NCBI RefSeq assembly: GCF_964355755.1 | Contig: NC_092674.1 | Location: forward strand, 13,833,001-13,897,000 | From: Antedon mediterranea | Taxonomy: Eukaryota > Echinodermata > Crinoidea > Comatulida > Antedonidae | Length of the DNA: 64,000 nucleotides | Direction: 5' to 3' | In this document: piece after piece, positions 33,751 through 45,129 of the stretch | Numbering within the stretch: the stretch's first letter is position 1 | Layout of the letters: every line of letters begins with the position of its first letter | Position numbers and translations under genes: made by a program | The notes under the pieces: generated by a model | Seen by the model: the letters and a program-made list of their open reading frames with translations, nothing else | Databases searched by the model: none | What the model was told of the DNA's origin: nothing

Positions 33751-36700
33751 ATGTGCCAATCCAACCCTACAACTGATGTGAAATTTAACCCCTTTGTGGC
33801 ATACGAGAACATGAATATTAACGAAAATGTTGATCCACATTCTCAATTTTATGCTAGTTTAAATGAATCTAATTATTTTGATCCAGAAACATTCTCAGAG
33901 AATTTCTCTAAGCATAACAATGATAAAAATATTTTGTCTACTATCCATTTTAATACACGTAGTCTCTTGGGCAAGATGGATTCTTTAAAACGTTTTCTTC
34001 TTACACTTGAATTTGACTTTGATGTTATTGCTATTACTGAATCTTGGCTACAGTATGACAATAATCCCCTAACAGATATGCCGGGTTATAATATTTTTTC
34101 TAGAAATAGGAAATCTAAGGCGGGTGGTGGCGTAGCCCTGTACGTACGAAACAATGTATCAGTTACTGTCCGTAATGATTTAACAACAGATGAATCAATA
34201 TGTGAATCGATATTTATTGAAATAGAACAGATACATGGGAAAAATATCATCGTGGGAACAATCTATCGTGCTCCGTCTTTGAATATCAATGCATTCAATG
34301 ATATCCTAGATAACCTACTTCATACTCTTTCAACTGAAAATAAGCTGGTATATCTGTTGGGTGATTTCAATATAGATATTTTGCAATATACTTATGAAAC
34401 CACAACTAACAATTTTGTAAACACTCTTTTTAGCAACTTTTATTTACCGCTAATACTTAGACCTACTAGGATAACATCAAATAGTGCTACTCTTATTGAT
34501 AACATATTAACCAACCAGCCTGATTTACACCTCGCTAGTGGTCAGCTCTATTGCGATATTTCCGATCACCTACCTGTTTTTTCTATATCTACCTTAACAT
34601 ACAAAAATACTCAAGCAGTCAGTAGACCTCCAAATAAACCTTTTAGGAAAATTAATGAAAATAACATCGAACAATTTAAACGAGAGCTTAGCGTAATAAC
34701 ATGGAACGATGTGAACTTATTGCAAGAACCTAATCAAGCTTATAATACTTTTGAAACTAAATTAAAACTTTTATATAATAAACATTTTCCAATGACTACG
34801 CAAAGTAAAAAAAACACAAAATTAAAACCTTGGATGTCAAATGGTCTGTTGCAATCTACTAAATATAAACACAAGTTATATGCTAAATACCTAAATAATC
34901 CTACCAATCATAATAAAATAAAATACACTAAATTCCGTAATACCTTAAATTCACTTATTAAACGTGTTAAAACCGAATACTATCAAAACAGATTCACTCA
35001 ATGTCAACATGATATTAAAGGTACTTGGCGCGTAATTAACTCCTTGATTAAAAGGTCTCCGAATTTGAATACGAAAGTTGTTCTAACAGGCAATAATGGT
35101 GAATCCATTGAAGACCCGTCTCAAATCGCAAATGAATTCAATAAGTTTTTTGTCAAAATTGGACCAACTCTTTCAAAAAAATTGCCAACCGATCAATCTG
35201 ATTTTAAAACGTATTTGCCCTTACCTACTTTAAACTCTTTATTTATGTGTCCAGTGTCTGATACAGAAATTATAGATATTGTCAAGTGTTTTAAAACTAA
35301 TAAAGCGCAAGGACTTGATGAATTCAGTCCAAAAGTTATTAAACAATCAATTTCCCTTTTGGTTAAACCTCTATGTCACATATTTAATCTGTCTTTAACA
35401 AAAGGAGTTTTTCCAAATAAATTGAAATTGGCAAGAGTTACTCCCATCTTTAAAGCAGGAAAAAAGAACACTTTATCTAATTACCGACCGATCTCAGTCC
35501 TTTCGCTATTTTCTAAAATATTAGAAAGAATTATCTATAATAGAACCTATGCCTTTATGGAAAAAAATAATATTCTATTCAATAAGCAATTTGGATTTCG
35601 CAAACATTTTGATACCGCAATGGCCTTAATTGATTTGTCCAATGAAATAATAGATGCATTTGAAAATGATGAGTTTGCAATTGGTGTTTTTGTCGATCTA
35701 TCGAAAGCATTCGATACCATTAACCATCCCATTCTTCTTTCAAAACTGTATCACTATGGTATTCGCGGTGTTCCTCTCAATTTATTTAAGAGCTATTTAT
35801 CCAACCGCTACCAATGTACCAAGTTTTGTGATTCCCAATCTGACTATTTGCCTATTACCTGTGGAGTACCACAAGGTTCATTACTAGGTCCTCTTCTGTT
35901 TCTTTTATATGTGAATGATATTTACAATTCGTCAGTATCTTTATCATACTTTTTATATGCAGATGACTCAACACTAATCTGTAAAAATCGACACTTAGAG
36001 TCGTTATTTAACACTGTAAATACAAGTTTAATTAATGTATCCGAATGGTTTCTGGCAAACAGCCTTTCTGTAAATCTAAAAAAGTGCAGCTATGTTTTGT
36101 TTAGAAGTAGTACGATGCCGATTAAATTAGGTCCATTGCAAATTAAACTAAATGGTTCTGTTCTCCCCATGGTCAATCATGCAAAATTTTTGGGTGTATC
36201 CATTGATAGTCGTCTGACATGGAAACCCCATGTTATTGAGACAGAAAACAAAATCTCAAAAAATATTGGTATAATTTGTAGACTGGCATCTTTTCTTCCA
36301 CATCATATTCTCCGAACACTCTACTGCTCCCTTGTTTTGCCATATCTTTTATATTGCAATATCGTTTGGTGTAACACATTCCCATCTAATTTAAATAAAC
36401 TTCAAATACTACAAAAGAAAATCATTCGAATAATTTCGAATGTTTCACCTAGAACTAGTACAGATCCTTTATTTCGTTCTCTCAAATTATTAAAATTAAC
36501 AGATATTAATATTTTCCAACAATGTTTATTTATTTACAAAAGCCAAAATGCTCTTCTTCCATCTCATTTACGCGATATGTTTTCTCCCAATTATGAATTT
36601 CACGGCTATTCCACAAGAATCCTCAATAACCTTCATATTCCTAAACATAAAAAGACTTCTTTTCAACATAATATTAGATTTACTGGACCCAAGATATGGA

Positions 36701-36783
36701 ACTCACTTCCTAACAAAATTACAACTTCTGCAAACAAACATAGCTTCGTCTTTAACACTAAACAATATCTAATACAAAAGTAA
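33751..36783 (+). CDS. LINE ORF2: endonuclease-reverse transcriptase, intact
   Basis: The 1010-codon frame starts at ATG. The APE-type endonuclease covers about residues 60-280, with AITESWLQYD (about 93), [29 protein letters not shown] and ISDHLPVF (about 270). The reverse transcriptase covers about residues 520-800: [69 protein letters not shown] (about 704) and the catalytic FLYADDST (about 736). The C-terminal region has KFLGVSIDSRLTWKPHV and a NSLPNKI end. No internal stop is present, so it could still code for active enzyme. It nicks DNA and copies LINE RNA at the nick. Family: CR1/L2 group by motif order; exact clade not resolved. Confidence 0.92.
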   Translation: MCQSNPTTDVKFNPFVAYENMNINENVDPHSQFYASLNESNYFDPETFSENFSKHNNDKNILSTIHFNTRSLLGKMDSLKRFLLTLEFDFDVIAITESWLQYDNNPLTDMPGYNIFSRNRKSKAGGGVALYVRNNVSVTVRNDLTTDESICESIFIEIEQIHGKNIIVGTIYRAPSLNINAFNDILDNLLHTLSTENKLVYLLGDFNIDILQYTYETTTNNFVNTLFSNFYLPLILRPTRITSNSATLIDNILTNQPDLHLASGQLYCDISDHLPVFSISTLTYKNTQAVSRPPNKPFRKINENNIEQFKRELSVITWNDVNLLQEPNQAYNTFETKLKLLYNKHFPMTTQSKKNTKLKPWMSNGLLQSTKYKHKLYAKYLNNPTNHNKIKYTKFRNTLNSLIKRVKTEYYQNRFTQCQHDIKGTWRVINSLIKRSPNLNTKVVLTGNNGESIEDPSQIANEFNKFFVKIGPTLSKKLPTDQSDFKTYLPLPTLNSLFMCPVSDTEIIDIVKCFKTNKAQGLDEFSPKVIKQSISLLVKPLCHIFNLSLTKGVFPNKLKLARVTPIFKAGKKNTLSNYRPISVLSLFSKILERIIYNRTYAFMEKNNILFNKQFGFRKHFDTAMALIDLSNEIIDAFENDEFAIGVFVDLSKAFDTINHPILLSKLYHYGIRGVPLNLFKSYLSNRYQCTKFCDSQSDYLPITCGVPQGSLLGPLLFLLYVNDIYNSSVSLSYFLYADDSTLICKNRHLESLFNTVNTSLINVSEWFLANSLSVNLKKCSYVLFRSSTMPIKLGPLQIKLNGSVLPMVNHAKFLGVSIDSRLTWKPHVIETENKISKNIGIICRLASFLPHHILRTLYCSLVLPYLLYCNIVWCNTFPSNLNKLQILQKKIIRIISNVSPRTSTDPLFRSLKLLKLTDINIFQQCLFIYKSQNALLPSHLRDMFSPNYEFHGYSTRILNNLHIPKHKKTSFQHNIRFTGPKIWNSLPNKITTSANKHSFVFNTKQYLIQK

Positions 36784-37117
36784 ATTAATTAAATAGTTAT
36801 ATTCTAGGTATCAGTTTTTTATTGTTTTCATATTCCGTTATGGTAATTACTTTATTCCTATATACCATTTACTATTATTTACTAATTTGATTTTAGTTAC
36901 TTTTTGTTTTGTTCAGGCACTTTCAACACAAGCTTTTGCTTTTTAGAAATTGTGCCTCCTTCATAATATTGTTTTATTCATGTTAAAGATGAGAAAAAAA
37001 AAATTGTATTGTTTTAACTATCTTTCTTCTCGTCATGAATTTTGTGTATTATATTATTTATTTTGTATATTATGAAGGAAATAGGCCTAAATGTTATTAT
37101 GAAATGAAATGAAATGA

Positions 37118-38577
37118 AACAGAGTTTTTTCTCCTGTTACTCGGATATTGTACTTAATTTTTGTTTTATTTATTGTAATACGCCGTGTTCTTTATATTTT
37201 TACATATATTGTACATTGTTTTTCAATAAACAGTGCGGAGGATTCAGGTAATTTTTCTTTAAATGGTAACACCGCGGCTTTAAAATGTATATTGCTTATA
37301 AAATATAAACCCTTAGGCCTAAACAATATTGGTAATAACCGTGAATAATTTTAGACAGCACTCAGGCAAAAACTAAGTCGCTTCTTCAAAAAGAAGTTGT
37401 TTTATAAGACGATACCACAGTACGGGTGTGAAGTGGAACTAATTCGCCTTAAAATACTAGTTTAAAAAATATCATAATTAATTAGCCTTTTAAATAGCTG
37501 ATAATCAGAGATGTGCGCGCGTGCAATTTAACCATCTAAATGAATATGTATTTACTAAAGCTAAAATTATGTTTTCTATTAGAGAAACTTTGTTGTTATG
37601 GGAACATACTAATGGTTGGTGTAACTTCACACTAACGATATATTTAAACATTACATTAATTAGTCTCCTTTACATAGACCTTTGTCATAGGCGATGATTT
37701 GAAATTCAGATAGTTTTAGTATTGATATTATGTTACTGAGGTGTAGTAGTATGCTACATGCAATGTGGATTGTTGAACATTTTAATGTATTGATGATAAA
37801 AGTATATTATTATTGTAACCGAATTTGTCATGATTTACGATGAATTTAAATCAGTTTTTGCATCATGTTATGAGGTATAGTAGTATTATATTATTATTGT
37901 AACTGAATTACCATTGTTAAAGTTTTATAGAATACTGGTAAAATACTGGTAAGTAATGTCCCACACTCCACACTAAACATGGCCATGCATTTAATACTGA
38001 ACATTGTATTACATTGACAAGTCAGAATGTTATAATGTACTTGGTATGGAAACTATACTAAATGACCAAATAGTGACATACACTTTTGTCAAATCATTTC
38101 CTGTTTTGAATCGTTGGATTGATTTAAACTATATGAAACTATTTTAACAATAATATTGTTTGTACATTATACGTATGATGTAGTAATTCTTTGTTTGTCA
38201 CTGAAAGTAATGGTAAATGTATAATTTGTAAAGTGTCCGATATCGTATCTTTATGTGTTGTCAGTATGCTGTTATTTACGTACCTATAGACAACACCTTC
38301 CCCGCGATTATGTGTACATTTAATAAAGAAAGAACAATACTTAAAACTGTTACGTAAAAAAAGGCCAGCGGCATTAGATGAGTTAATATTATCAACATGC
38401 ACAAGTACCTTAAATTGAATTCTACAATGTAAAGGATTCCAATGAAAACAAAAATGGTCCTGCTCTAAAACGTAGTGACAACTCAAATACAAGTTATTTG
38501 GTAAGATCTTGCTTGAAGGTATCCATTGCTTTAAAAGACAACGAAGTAAACTATCTTTGATAACTGACTTTCCAAAG
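37118..38577. repeat. Duplicated unit, copy 4, third part
   Basis: The segment matches 43586-45052 closely ('cgtgttactcggatattg', 'aacaccgcggctttaaaatg', 'atgctacatgcaatgtgg', 'ttatacgtatgatgtag'). A shorter match starts at 47684. No host gene is present. The minus strand carries a LINE C-terminal relic at about 38395-38500. Confidence 0.75.
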
Positions 38578-38720
38578 TCAATATTAACCTTGACAAGGCA
38601 CCGGTGTTCCGAACCATAATTATGTGAGAGGTACGATCGACCGCCGTGCAGTTATCGGCAGTACAGTCATCCTCGCTACAAATTACAGTATCTATAATAT
38701 GACCCGCATTGTGGTTGGTT
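38395..38720 (-). repeat. Duplicated segment with LINE C-terminal relic (copy 1 of 3)
   Basis: The segment is repeated at 40010-40350 and, in part, at 44870-45052. On the minus strand it reads VLEQDHFCFHWNPLHCRIQF followed by KVLVHVDN. This is a decayed version of the LHWLP..RI.FK(V/I)L motif in LINE ORF2 C-termini. The neighbouring 'ggttcggaacaccgg' and 'caaggttaatattgac' stretch is also shared with about 27830-27960. It is probably a LINE piece carried along in the duplications. Confidence 0.45.
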
Positions 38721-38869
38721 TATTTACCTATATTCCTTACAATTAAAACACCTTTCTTTCTTAATAGTCTGATCCCTGAAGTTAACTCAAATGAGCTTTT
38801 CAAAATAAATATGATTTGTTCATAGGTACATCATCCAAATTGAAATGAATTCACTTCATAATTAGAGTA

Positions 38870-39640
38870 TTTTATATTGTAAGATAATGACATTTTATCT
38901 TGACCCAATACAAATCAAATGCAAATCATAAGAACATATTACTGTATATTTCTATTAAATACATTCTTGTTCAAAATACCTGATGTTTTGAGAGATAATT
39001 AGCATATTTTATATGGCATAATTAGATGACATTTGACTTTGACCCCATATACAACTCAATTGCATCATTCTGAATATTTAGGGTCATATATTAAATACAT
39101 TCTTGTTAAAAATACCTGATGTTTTGAGAGTTATTTTCAAATTGTATATAGTGTAATTAGATGACCTTTTGTACCTTGAACCCTAATACAACTCAATTAC
39201 TGTACATTATTCTAAACCATTATAAGCGTCATGTTTAGGCCTATATTTGTACTTATAGTTATACATTCTTATTCAAAATACCTAATGGATTAAGAGATAA
39301 TTAGCATATTTTAGAGGCCATACTGGAATGACCTTTAACCTTGACCCCAAAGACAAATCAAGTACATTATTTTAAATCTTTAGGGTCACATTTATATTTG
39401 TACTTATACATTCTTATTCAAAATACCTAAGAGATTAAGAGATAATTAGCATATTTTAGATGCCAAACTGAAATGACCTTTGACCTTGACCCCAAAGAAA
39501 AATCAAATATATTATTCTGAATCGTTGGGGTCATGTTTATATTTGTGTTCAATACATTCTTATACCAAATTCTTTATGGTTTAAGAGATAATTGGGATCA
39601 AAGTTGTAAATTGGCAGCCATTTTGATTTTATGCAAATTA
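38870..39640. repeat. Diverged tandem array, 135-165-bp units, with DR1-like motifs
   Basis: Five units can be aligned on 'gagataattagcatatttta' (about 38993, 39128, 39293, 39438, 39584). Each unit contains an imperfect tgacctttgaccttgacccc and 'ataca ttctt .. aaaatacct'. The best copy is TGACCTTTGACCTTGACC at about 39474-39491. The array sits between the two duplicated LINE relics at 38395 and 40010. No coding potential is present. Confidence 0.75.
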
Positions 39641-40009
39641 GGTAATTTATAATAGGCAGATCAGGGTAGATTTTGGATATGATAATATCTACATATAGTT
39701 GAGCATGTTTCAGCAAAAAAACAAACTGTTGCAATTTGTTTGACTGAAAAGTCTATTTCCACTCATCTAGATAGATAAGGTGGGTATCCAAGGCAGAGAT
39801 TTATGACGAAGTTTTTCTATTGTGCTCGCCTATGTCAAAATTAACCATAATTTATAATAGATAGATACATACTGTACTTTATAATAATATTTAATGATAT
39901 ATTGTTAATATAATATTTGCTTATATAGCGAAGTACCCATTATTTACAACCATACAGTCTTAACAAAATCTTAGAATATCTCTTGCTAGATTAGATGAAT
40001 TAATAATTA

Positions 40010-40350
40010 TGAACATGCACAAGTACCTTAAATTGAATTCTACAATGAAAATGATTCCAATGAAAAAAAAAGTGGTCCTGCTCTAAAACGTAAAGACAAC
40101 TCAAATACAAGTTCTTTAGTAAGATCTTGCTTGAAAGTATCCAGTGCTTTAAAAGACAACGAAGTAAACTATCTTTGATAACTGACTTCCCAATGTCAAT
40201 ATTAACCTTGACAAGGTACCGACCGGTGTTCCGAACCATAATTATGTGAGAGGTACGACCGCCGTGCAGTTATTGACAGTACAGTCATCCTCGCTACAAA
40301 TTACAGTATCTATAATATGACCCGCATTGTGGTTGGTTTATTTACCTATA
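40010..40350 (-). repeat. Duplicated segment with LINE C-terminal relic (copy 2 of 3)
   Basis: The segment matches 38395-38720 about 1.6 kb upstream, with small differences. The minus-strand relic reads EQDHFFFHWNHFHCRIQF then KVLVHVHNY. It directly precedes the ankyrin exon 40449-40547 in plus-strand order. Confidence 0.45.
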
Positions 40351-40448
40351 TTATTACCGGCACGCCCATTAAATTGTAAATAAATACATTTTTTTAAATC
40401 ACACTGAATTATATAGCACCTGTTATTAATAATATTTGTAACACTTAC

Positions 40449-40547
40449 ATTGTTTGGAAGATCCACTTTAGCACCTGCCTTGAGCAAAATAGTGCAAACG
40501 TCTGTGTGGCCCTTTTGTGCAGCCACATTTAAAGGCGACCATCCATC
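40449..40547 (-). CDS. Ankyrin-repeat exon (33 codons)
   Basis: On the minus strand, acceptor 'tttcag' precedes 99 nt in phase 0-0 encoding DGWSPLNVAAQKGHTDVC then TILLKAGAKVDLPNN, followed by donor GTAAGTG. It carries the ankyrin consensus (SPLNVAA, KGHTDV, ILLKAGA) at full 33-residue length. It is homologous to the exon at 10601 and shares its surroundings. In transcript order it would lie upstream of 10601, and the phases allow in-frame joining. The parent protein is unknown; a multi-ankyrin scaffold or receptor-type protein is possible. Confidence 0.85.
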
Positions 40548-40943
40548 CTGAAATAATAACACACATCATGTTATATAAGTAGTAGCATAGTCTTCTACAA
40601 AAAGCTATTTAATATTGTATTGAAATCTTTTCGATGTGATCAAGTAAAACTAACTTAAAAGCCAGGTGAGGGCAAACAAATTCTATTGATCTTGCATTCC
40701 AATATCTATAGTTTCAACTATGTTACATAATGTTTGTGAATTTATTTGTGTTACACGAGCTTGTTGAAAATATGCACTTTATTATCATGGGGGATAGTTC
40801 AAATTACACAATTAAATCTCTATTCAGTTGGACACAAATGTTGTAAATAGAGAGGCAATTTAAAAAAAAAATAAAATAAACAGTGTGGTAAAAAATCATA
40901 GGACTAAATATAGATAATACTTCATAGTTTTATTTTCATGCTG

Positions 40944-41019
40944 TAGCAAAAATTATCCACCGTATATCCACCATCTTTTTTCACCTTCTAGGGAGTCATC
41001 AGACATGTAATTACATTAG
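40944..41019. repeat. Start of 4.1-kb tandem duplication
   Basis: 'gcaaaaattatccaccg' at about 40946 recurs at about 45056, and matching continues for about 2.6 kb with an offset of 4109-4110 bp. This sets the junction of the 4.1-kb duplicate. The second copy lacks the segment 38578-40943, including the ankyrin exon. Confidence 0.8.
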
Positions 41020-42171
41020 GTTAAACTACTTTTAAAATGGACCTGAAATGGAATTTCGATTTTCAAGAAATTCACACATGTTATTTAAATGTATCAAATT
41101 AACACAAACCCATACAAATAAAAACAAAATGTATAGTATTTTGAGTAAAAACGAAATGTTAAGATACCATGGTAAATTAGCGAAAATTACTCACGCCATA
41201 TCAATATTCTATTTCAACGGCCGTCGGAAGCCTCTATATTCACGACGTCACATATACACACGATGATATCGAGAGCGTGTATTCCGCCCGATAGTCAGTG
41301 AATGATCGACGGCCTGGAAAGATACGCGAAGCGTTGACACTAATACTAATTTATTCAATATCTAATGTTGTTGAAATATAGGTCCCTAAAATGTAATTCG
41401 TTTGTTCTAAACCCCGAATTTAGAAGGCCAACCTCCCAAACCTTTACTAGGCCTAGGCCCCCCAATCCAGTGCGCGGAGTCGATCCACCACCCACATCAT
41501 GCGGCGAGGCTCCGTTTCATGTGCATCCAAGACCAAAGCGATATCAACAACTTGCTGCGCTCATTGTCAAGCCAAAGTAAAATATGAATAAAATTCGTTT
41601 TCGAACTGCCTGATTCGTGACAAATAAATTATCATCTCATATTACTAATTTAATTCTGCTAAACTAAAAACTAAAAAAACTAACACATTTTAGCAGTATA
41701 AATTACGAACGATACAAAATACACGAACGGAAAATATGGATACACATCATTGCGCACGGAGCTGTATCCCGGACAACGTTGCCAGGCCAACTTCGGTATT
41801 GCCAGAAAAAAACCGTTGATTTTAAGATTTTAAATCGTCATTTACTCGATGAATAACCGTTTATACGGTAATAATTTTATCTAAAAAAATTCTAAATACG
41901 TTTCTGCAAATGCACAAGCAAGAAAATACTCCATAGATTTCAAGAGTTATAGCCAAAAAACTGCAAATTGTCCATTGGAGGGATAGGAATATATTCGCAA
42001 AGTGACGTCACCCGCGATTTTTTTTTATTTTCAAATGGGGCTTTCCCCAAAAGGGCCAACTTATATTTTGTAACAATATACATTCTAGCAACACCTAATA
42101 GCCCCCAAAACATTATTCTAAAATGAAAAAAATCGAAAATCCATTTCAGGTCCATTTTAAGTAGTTAAACT
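41020..42171. mobile_element. 1.15-kb inverted-repeat DNA transposon, copy 1
   Basis: The left end (ttaaactacttttaaaatgg then acctgaaatgg, ttcgatttt) is mirrored by the right end (aaaatcgaaaatccatttca, ggtccattttaagtag). GTTAAACT occurs directly at both outer edges (41020-41027 and 42164-42171); it could be an 8-bp target duplication, or TTAA inside it could be the target. The interior is relatively CpG-rich, with 'gacgtcac' near both ends (about 41249 and 42003) and 'ccgtcggaag'. No transposase is recognised. The open frames at 41048 and 41365 lack motifs. It is probably non-autonomous. Confidence 0.65.
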
Positions 42172-45052
42172 CGTGCGTTTTTAGAAACCACATCGTTATC
42201 CCGAAGCTACTGGAACCATTTGATTAGGCTTCCCCACTACCTGATTGGATTCATTTTACCGCTACTTGGAGGGAATATGTTTTTTTAAATGTTTTTTATA
42301 ATCAAATGAAAATCTCCATTTATTGTATCATTTTGCATAACAAGGCCAACAGCCATAAGTCGCGTGCTAAAATGCATAGTGATACCGACCGACATAGTGA
42401 ACTATAGAATCGCGTCCACGCGACTAAAAACAGTGTTGCTCTACAGCACAATACAATGCAAAGACAAAAAACTGAAAAAAAAAACACGACATATCATTCT
42501 CTAACATTCAGTGCCCTAATTCAGTGGCATATGGTAACAATGATTACGGAATTTATTACGAGAGGTGATGGACGTTTTCTTTGAAAATAGTGCATTGGAT
42601 AGGTTGGGTGTTTCAAAATTTAATGTGTTTCCTCAGTAAAGTCATCTCTTATAAAAAGGAATCAAATTGAGATTTGCTTAATTATAACTACTGTAGTCTA
42701 TATACCTGAAGCATAACTAACAATACGTTCCAGCTAATTCTTACATGGTGAATAATACTTTCAATGACAGATTTATTTTTTTTAAAAGACGTAGGCCTAT
42801 GGGAGGGTTAACTACAAAAGATTAGAGTCTACGCAAAAGTAAAGCCTATTTAAAACTCTCAGTAATGAGGTCGTGCCATTTAAGATCACTACGGTAGTGA
42901 TTTATTTGCAATCTCAACTTCAGAGTGGGTACCGTACCGTATTTCATTTTTTAGGTGATTTTCCTTTTTTGTGAGTTACTGTGGGTTGAATATACTGTAT
43001 GGGTTGAAAAAGGTCGTAAGATGTTAGTTCATTAGTATCTAGAGTAGGCCTACTGCAAATAGGCCTATGTCAATCTATAATAATAACCCACTACTCTAAT
43101 ATTAACCCATGGGGTTACTATTAGAGTCACAACAAATTATGATGCAGCTGTAATTTGAAAATAAGGAGATAATGCATGTTGATCTCGGGAGTGAGGGAGG
43201 ATCGAGTGTTTTTGAGTTCAACCAAATTTGTTTATTTGTACTGTTTTATTGTTTTACATTGAGTTGCTGACCAGAAAAGTTTGGGGTGGGTTACTATTTT
43301 CAGGTGCCTAATTTAAGATTAGTAATAGTAACCCATTACTCTAATAGTAACCTCCTTCCAATAGTAACTCACCCTAAAAAACAATCAAAGAATAATAACC
43401 CAGGGTTACAATTAGAAGATTTACGGTATATAGAGTACTGCTAACCATAATAGTAGGTAACATTTGTAATTGAGGGCGTTTTATTTGACACGACAAAACA
43501 TGTGAACTCCCGAAAAATGTACCGTGTTATAATGTAGTATATTGTAAATGTTGACATGACATAATAAACATTGACAGTTCTTTCTAACAGAGTTTTTTCT
43601 CGTGTTACTCGGATATTGTACTTAATGTTTGTTTTATTTATTGTAATGCGCCGTGTTCTTTATATTTTTACATATATTGTACATTGTTTTTCAATAAACA
43701 GTGCGGAGGATTCAGGTAATTTTTCTTTAAATGGAACACCGCGGCTTTAAAATGTATATTGCTTATAAAATATAAACCCTTAAACAATATTGGTAATAAC
43801 GGTGAATAATTTTAGACAGCACTCGGGCAAAAGCTAAGTCGCTTCTTCAAAAAGAAGTTGTTTTATAAGACGATACCACAGTACGGGTGTGAAGTGGAAC
43901 TAATTCGCCTTAAAATACTAGTTTAAAAAATATCATAATTAATTAACCTTTTAAATAGCTGATAATCAGAGATGTGCGTGCGTGCAATTTAACCATCTAA
44001 ATGAATATTTATTTACTAAAGCTAAAATTATGTTTTCTATTAGAGAAACTTTGTTGTTATGGGAACACACTAAGTGGTTGGTGTAACTTCACACTAACGA
44101 TATATTTAAACATTACATTAATTAGTCTCCTTTACATAGACCTTTGTCATAGGCGATGATTTGAAATTCAGATAGTTTTAGTATTTATGTTATGTTACTG
44201 AGGTGTAGTAGTATGCTACATGCAATGTGGATTGTTGAACATTTTAATTTATTGAGGATAAAAGTATATTATTATTGTAACCGAATTTGTCATGATTTAC
44301 GATGAATTTAAATCAGTTTTTCCATCATGTTATGAGGTATAGTAGTATTATATTATTATTGTAACTGAATTAACATTGTTAAAGTTTTATAGAATACTGG
44401 TAAAATACTGGTAAGTAATGTCCCACAACCCACACTAAACATGGCCATGTATTTAATACTGAACATTGTATTACATTGACAAGTCAGAATGTTATAATGT
44501 ACTTGGTATGGAAACTATAATAAATGTCCAAATAGTGACATACACTTTGTCAAATCATTTCCTGTTTTGAATCGTTGGATAGATTTAAACTATATGAAAC
44601 TATTTTAACAATAATATTGTTTGTACATTATACGTATGATGTAGTAATTCTTTGTTTGTCACTGAAAGTAATGGTAAATGTATAATTTGTAAAGTGTCCC
44701 ATATCGTATCTTTATGTGTTGTCAGTATGCTGTTATTTACGTACCTATAGACAACACCTTCCCCGCGATTATGTGTACATTTAATAAAGAAAGAACAATA
44801 CTTAAAACTGTTACGTCAAAAAGGCGAGCGGCGTTTATTGTATGTAATATGTTAGATGAGTTAATATTATCAACATGCACAAGTACCTTAAATTGAATTC
44901 TACAATGTAAAGGATTCCAATGAAAACAAAAATGGTCCTGCTCTAAAACGTAGTGACAACTCAAATACAAGTTATTTGGTAAGATCTTGCTTGAAGGTAT
45001 CCATTGCTTTAAAAGACAACGAAGTAAACTATCTTTGATAACTGACTTTCCA
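42172..45052. repeat. Duplicated unit, copy 5
   Basis: 42240-42960 parallels 11120-11600 and 28561-29021. 43055-43585 parallels 32364-32882. 43586-45052 parallels 37118-38577. Both LINE insertions of copy 4 are absent, which makes this the empty-site reference. It ends at about 45052, where it joins a copy of 40944 onward. The minus-strand LINE relic is at about 44880-44990. Confidence 0.75.
42345..42435. mobile_element. ~90-bp hairpin insertion (copy at 46455-46545)
   Basis: In copy 1, 'gcataaaatacaatgttgctc' is continuous. Here about 85 bp replaces the middle. AGTCGCGTG (42358-42366) and CACGCGACT (42417-42425) form inverted ends around 'cataccgaccgacat'-type CpG-rich sequence. It looks like a small fold-back insertion. 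It is present in both halves of the 4.1-kb tandem duplication, so it predates that event. Confidence 0.45.
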
Positions 45053-45129
45053 AAGCAAAAATTATCCACCGTATATCCACCATCTTTTTTCACCTTCTAG
45101 GGAGTCATCAGACATGTAATTACACTAGG
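45053..45129. repeat. 4.1-kb tandem duplication, second copy start
   Basis: The sequence switches here from the 37118-38577-type segment to the 40944-type segment. The match to 40944-43585 continues to about 47682 with only scattered differences, so the duplication is recent compared with the other units. Confidence 0.8.

Larger units (their letters stand above)
32888..37117 (+). mobile_element. CR1/L2-group LINE with intact ORF2, 5'-truncated
   Basis: The 4230-bp insertion is bounded by AACAG at 32883-32887 and 37118-37122; the same site is empty at 43586-43590. Order: 3' part of ORF1 (to 33399), a 350-bp spacer, an intact ORF2 (33751-36783), a 330-bp 3'UTR and a GAAAT tandem tail (37104-37119), as in CR1/L2-type elements. 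The 5' end lies inside ORF1, so the copy arose by truncated target-primed reverse transcription. Structure and gene order are those of APE-type non-LTR retrotransposons. Confidence 0.9.

Noticed and set aside
41048-41580. Open frames inside the 1.15-kb inverted-repeat element (copies at 45157 and 45474)
   Set aside because: No transposase or other motif; they are conserved between copies only because the DNA was recently duplicated.
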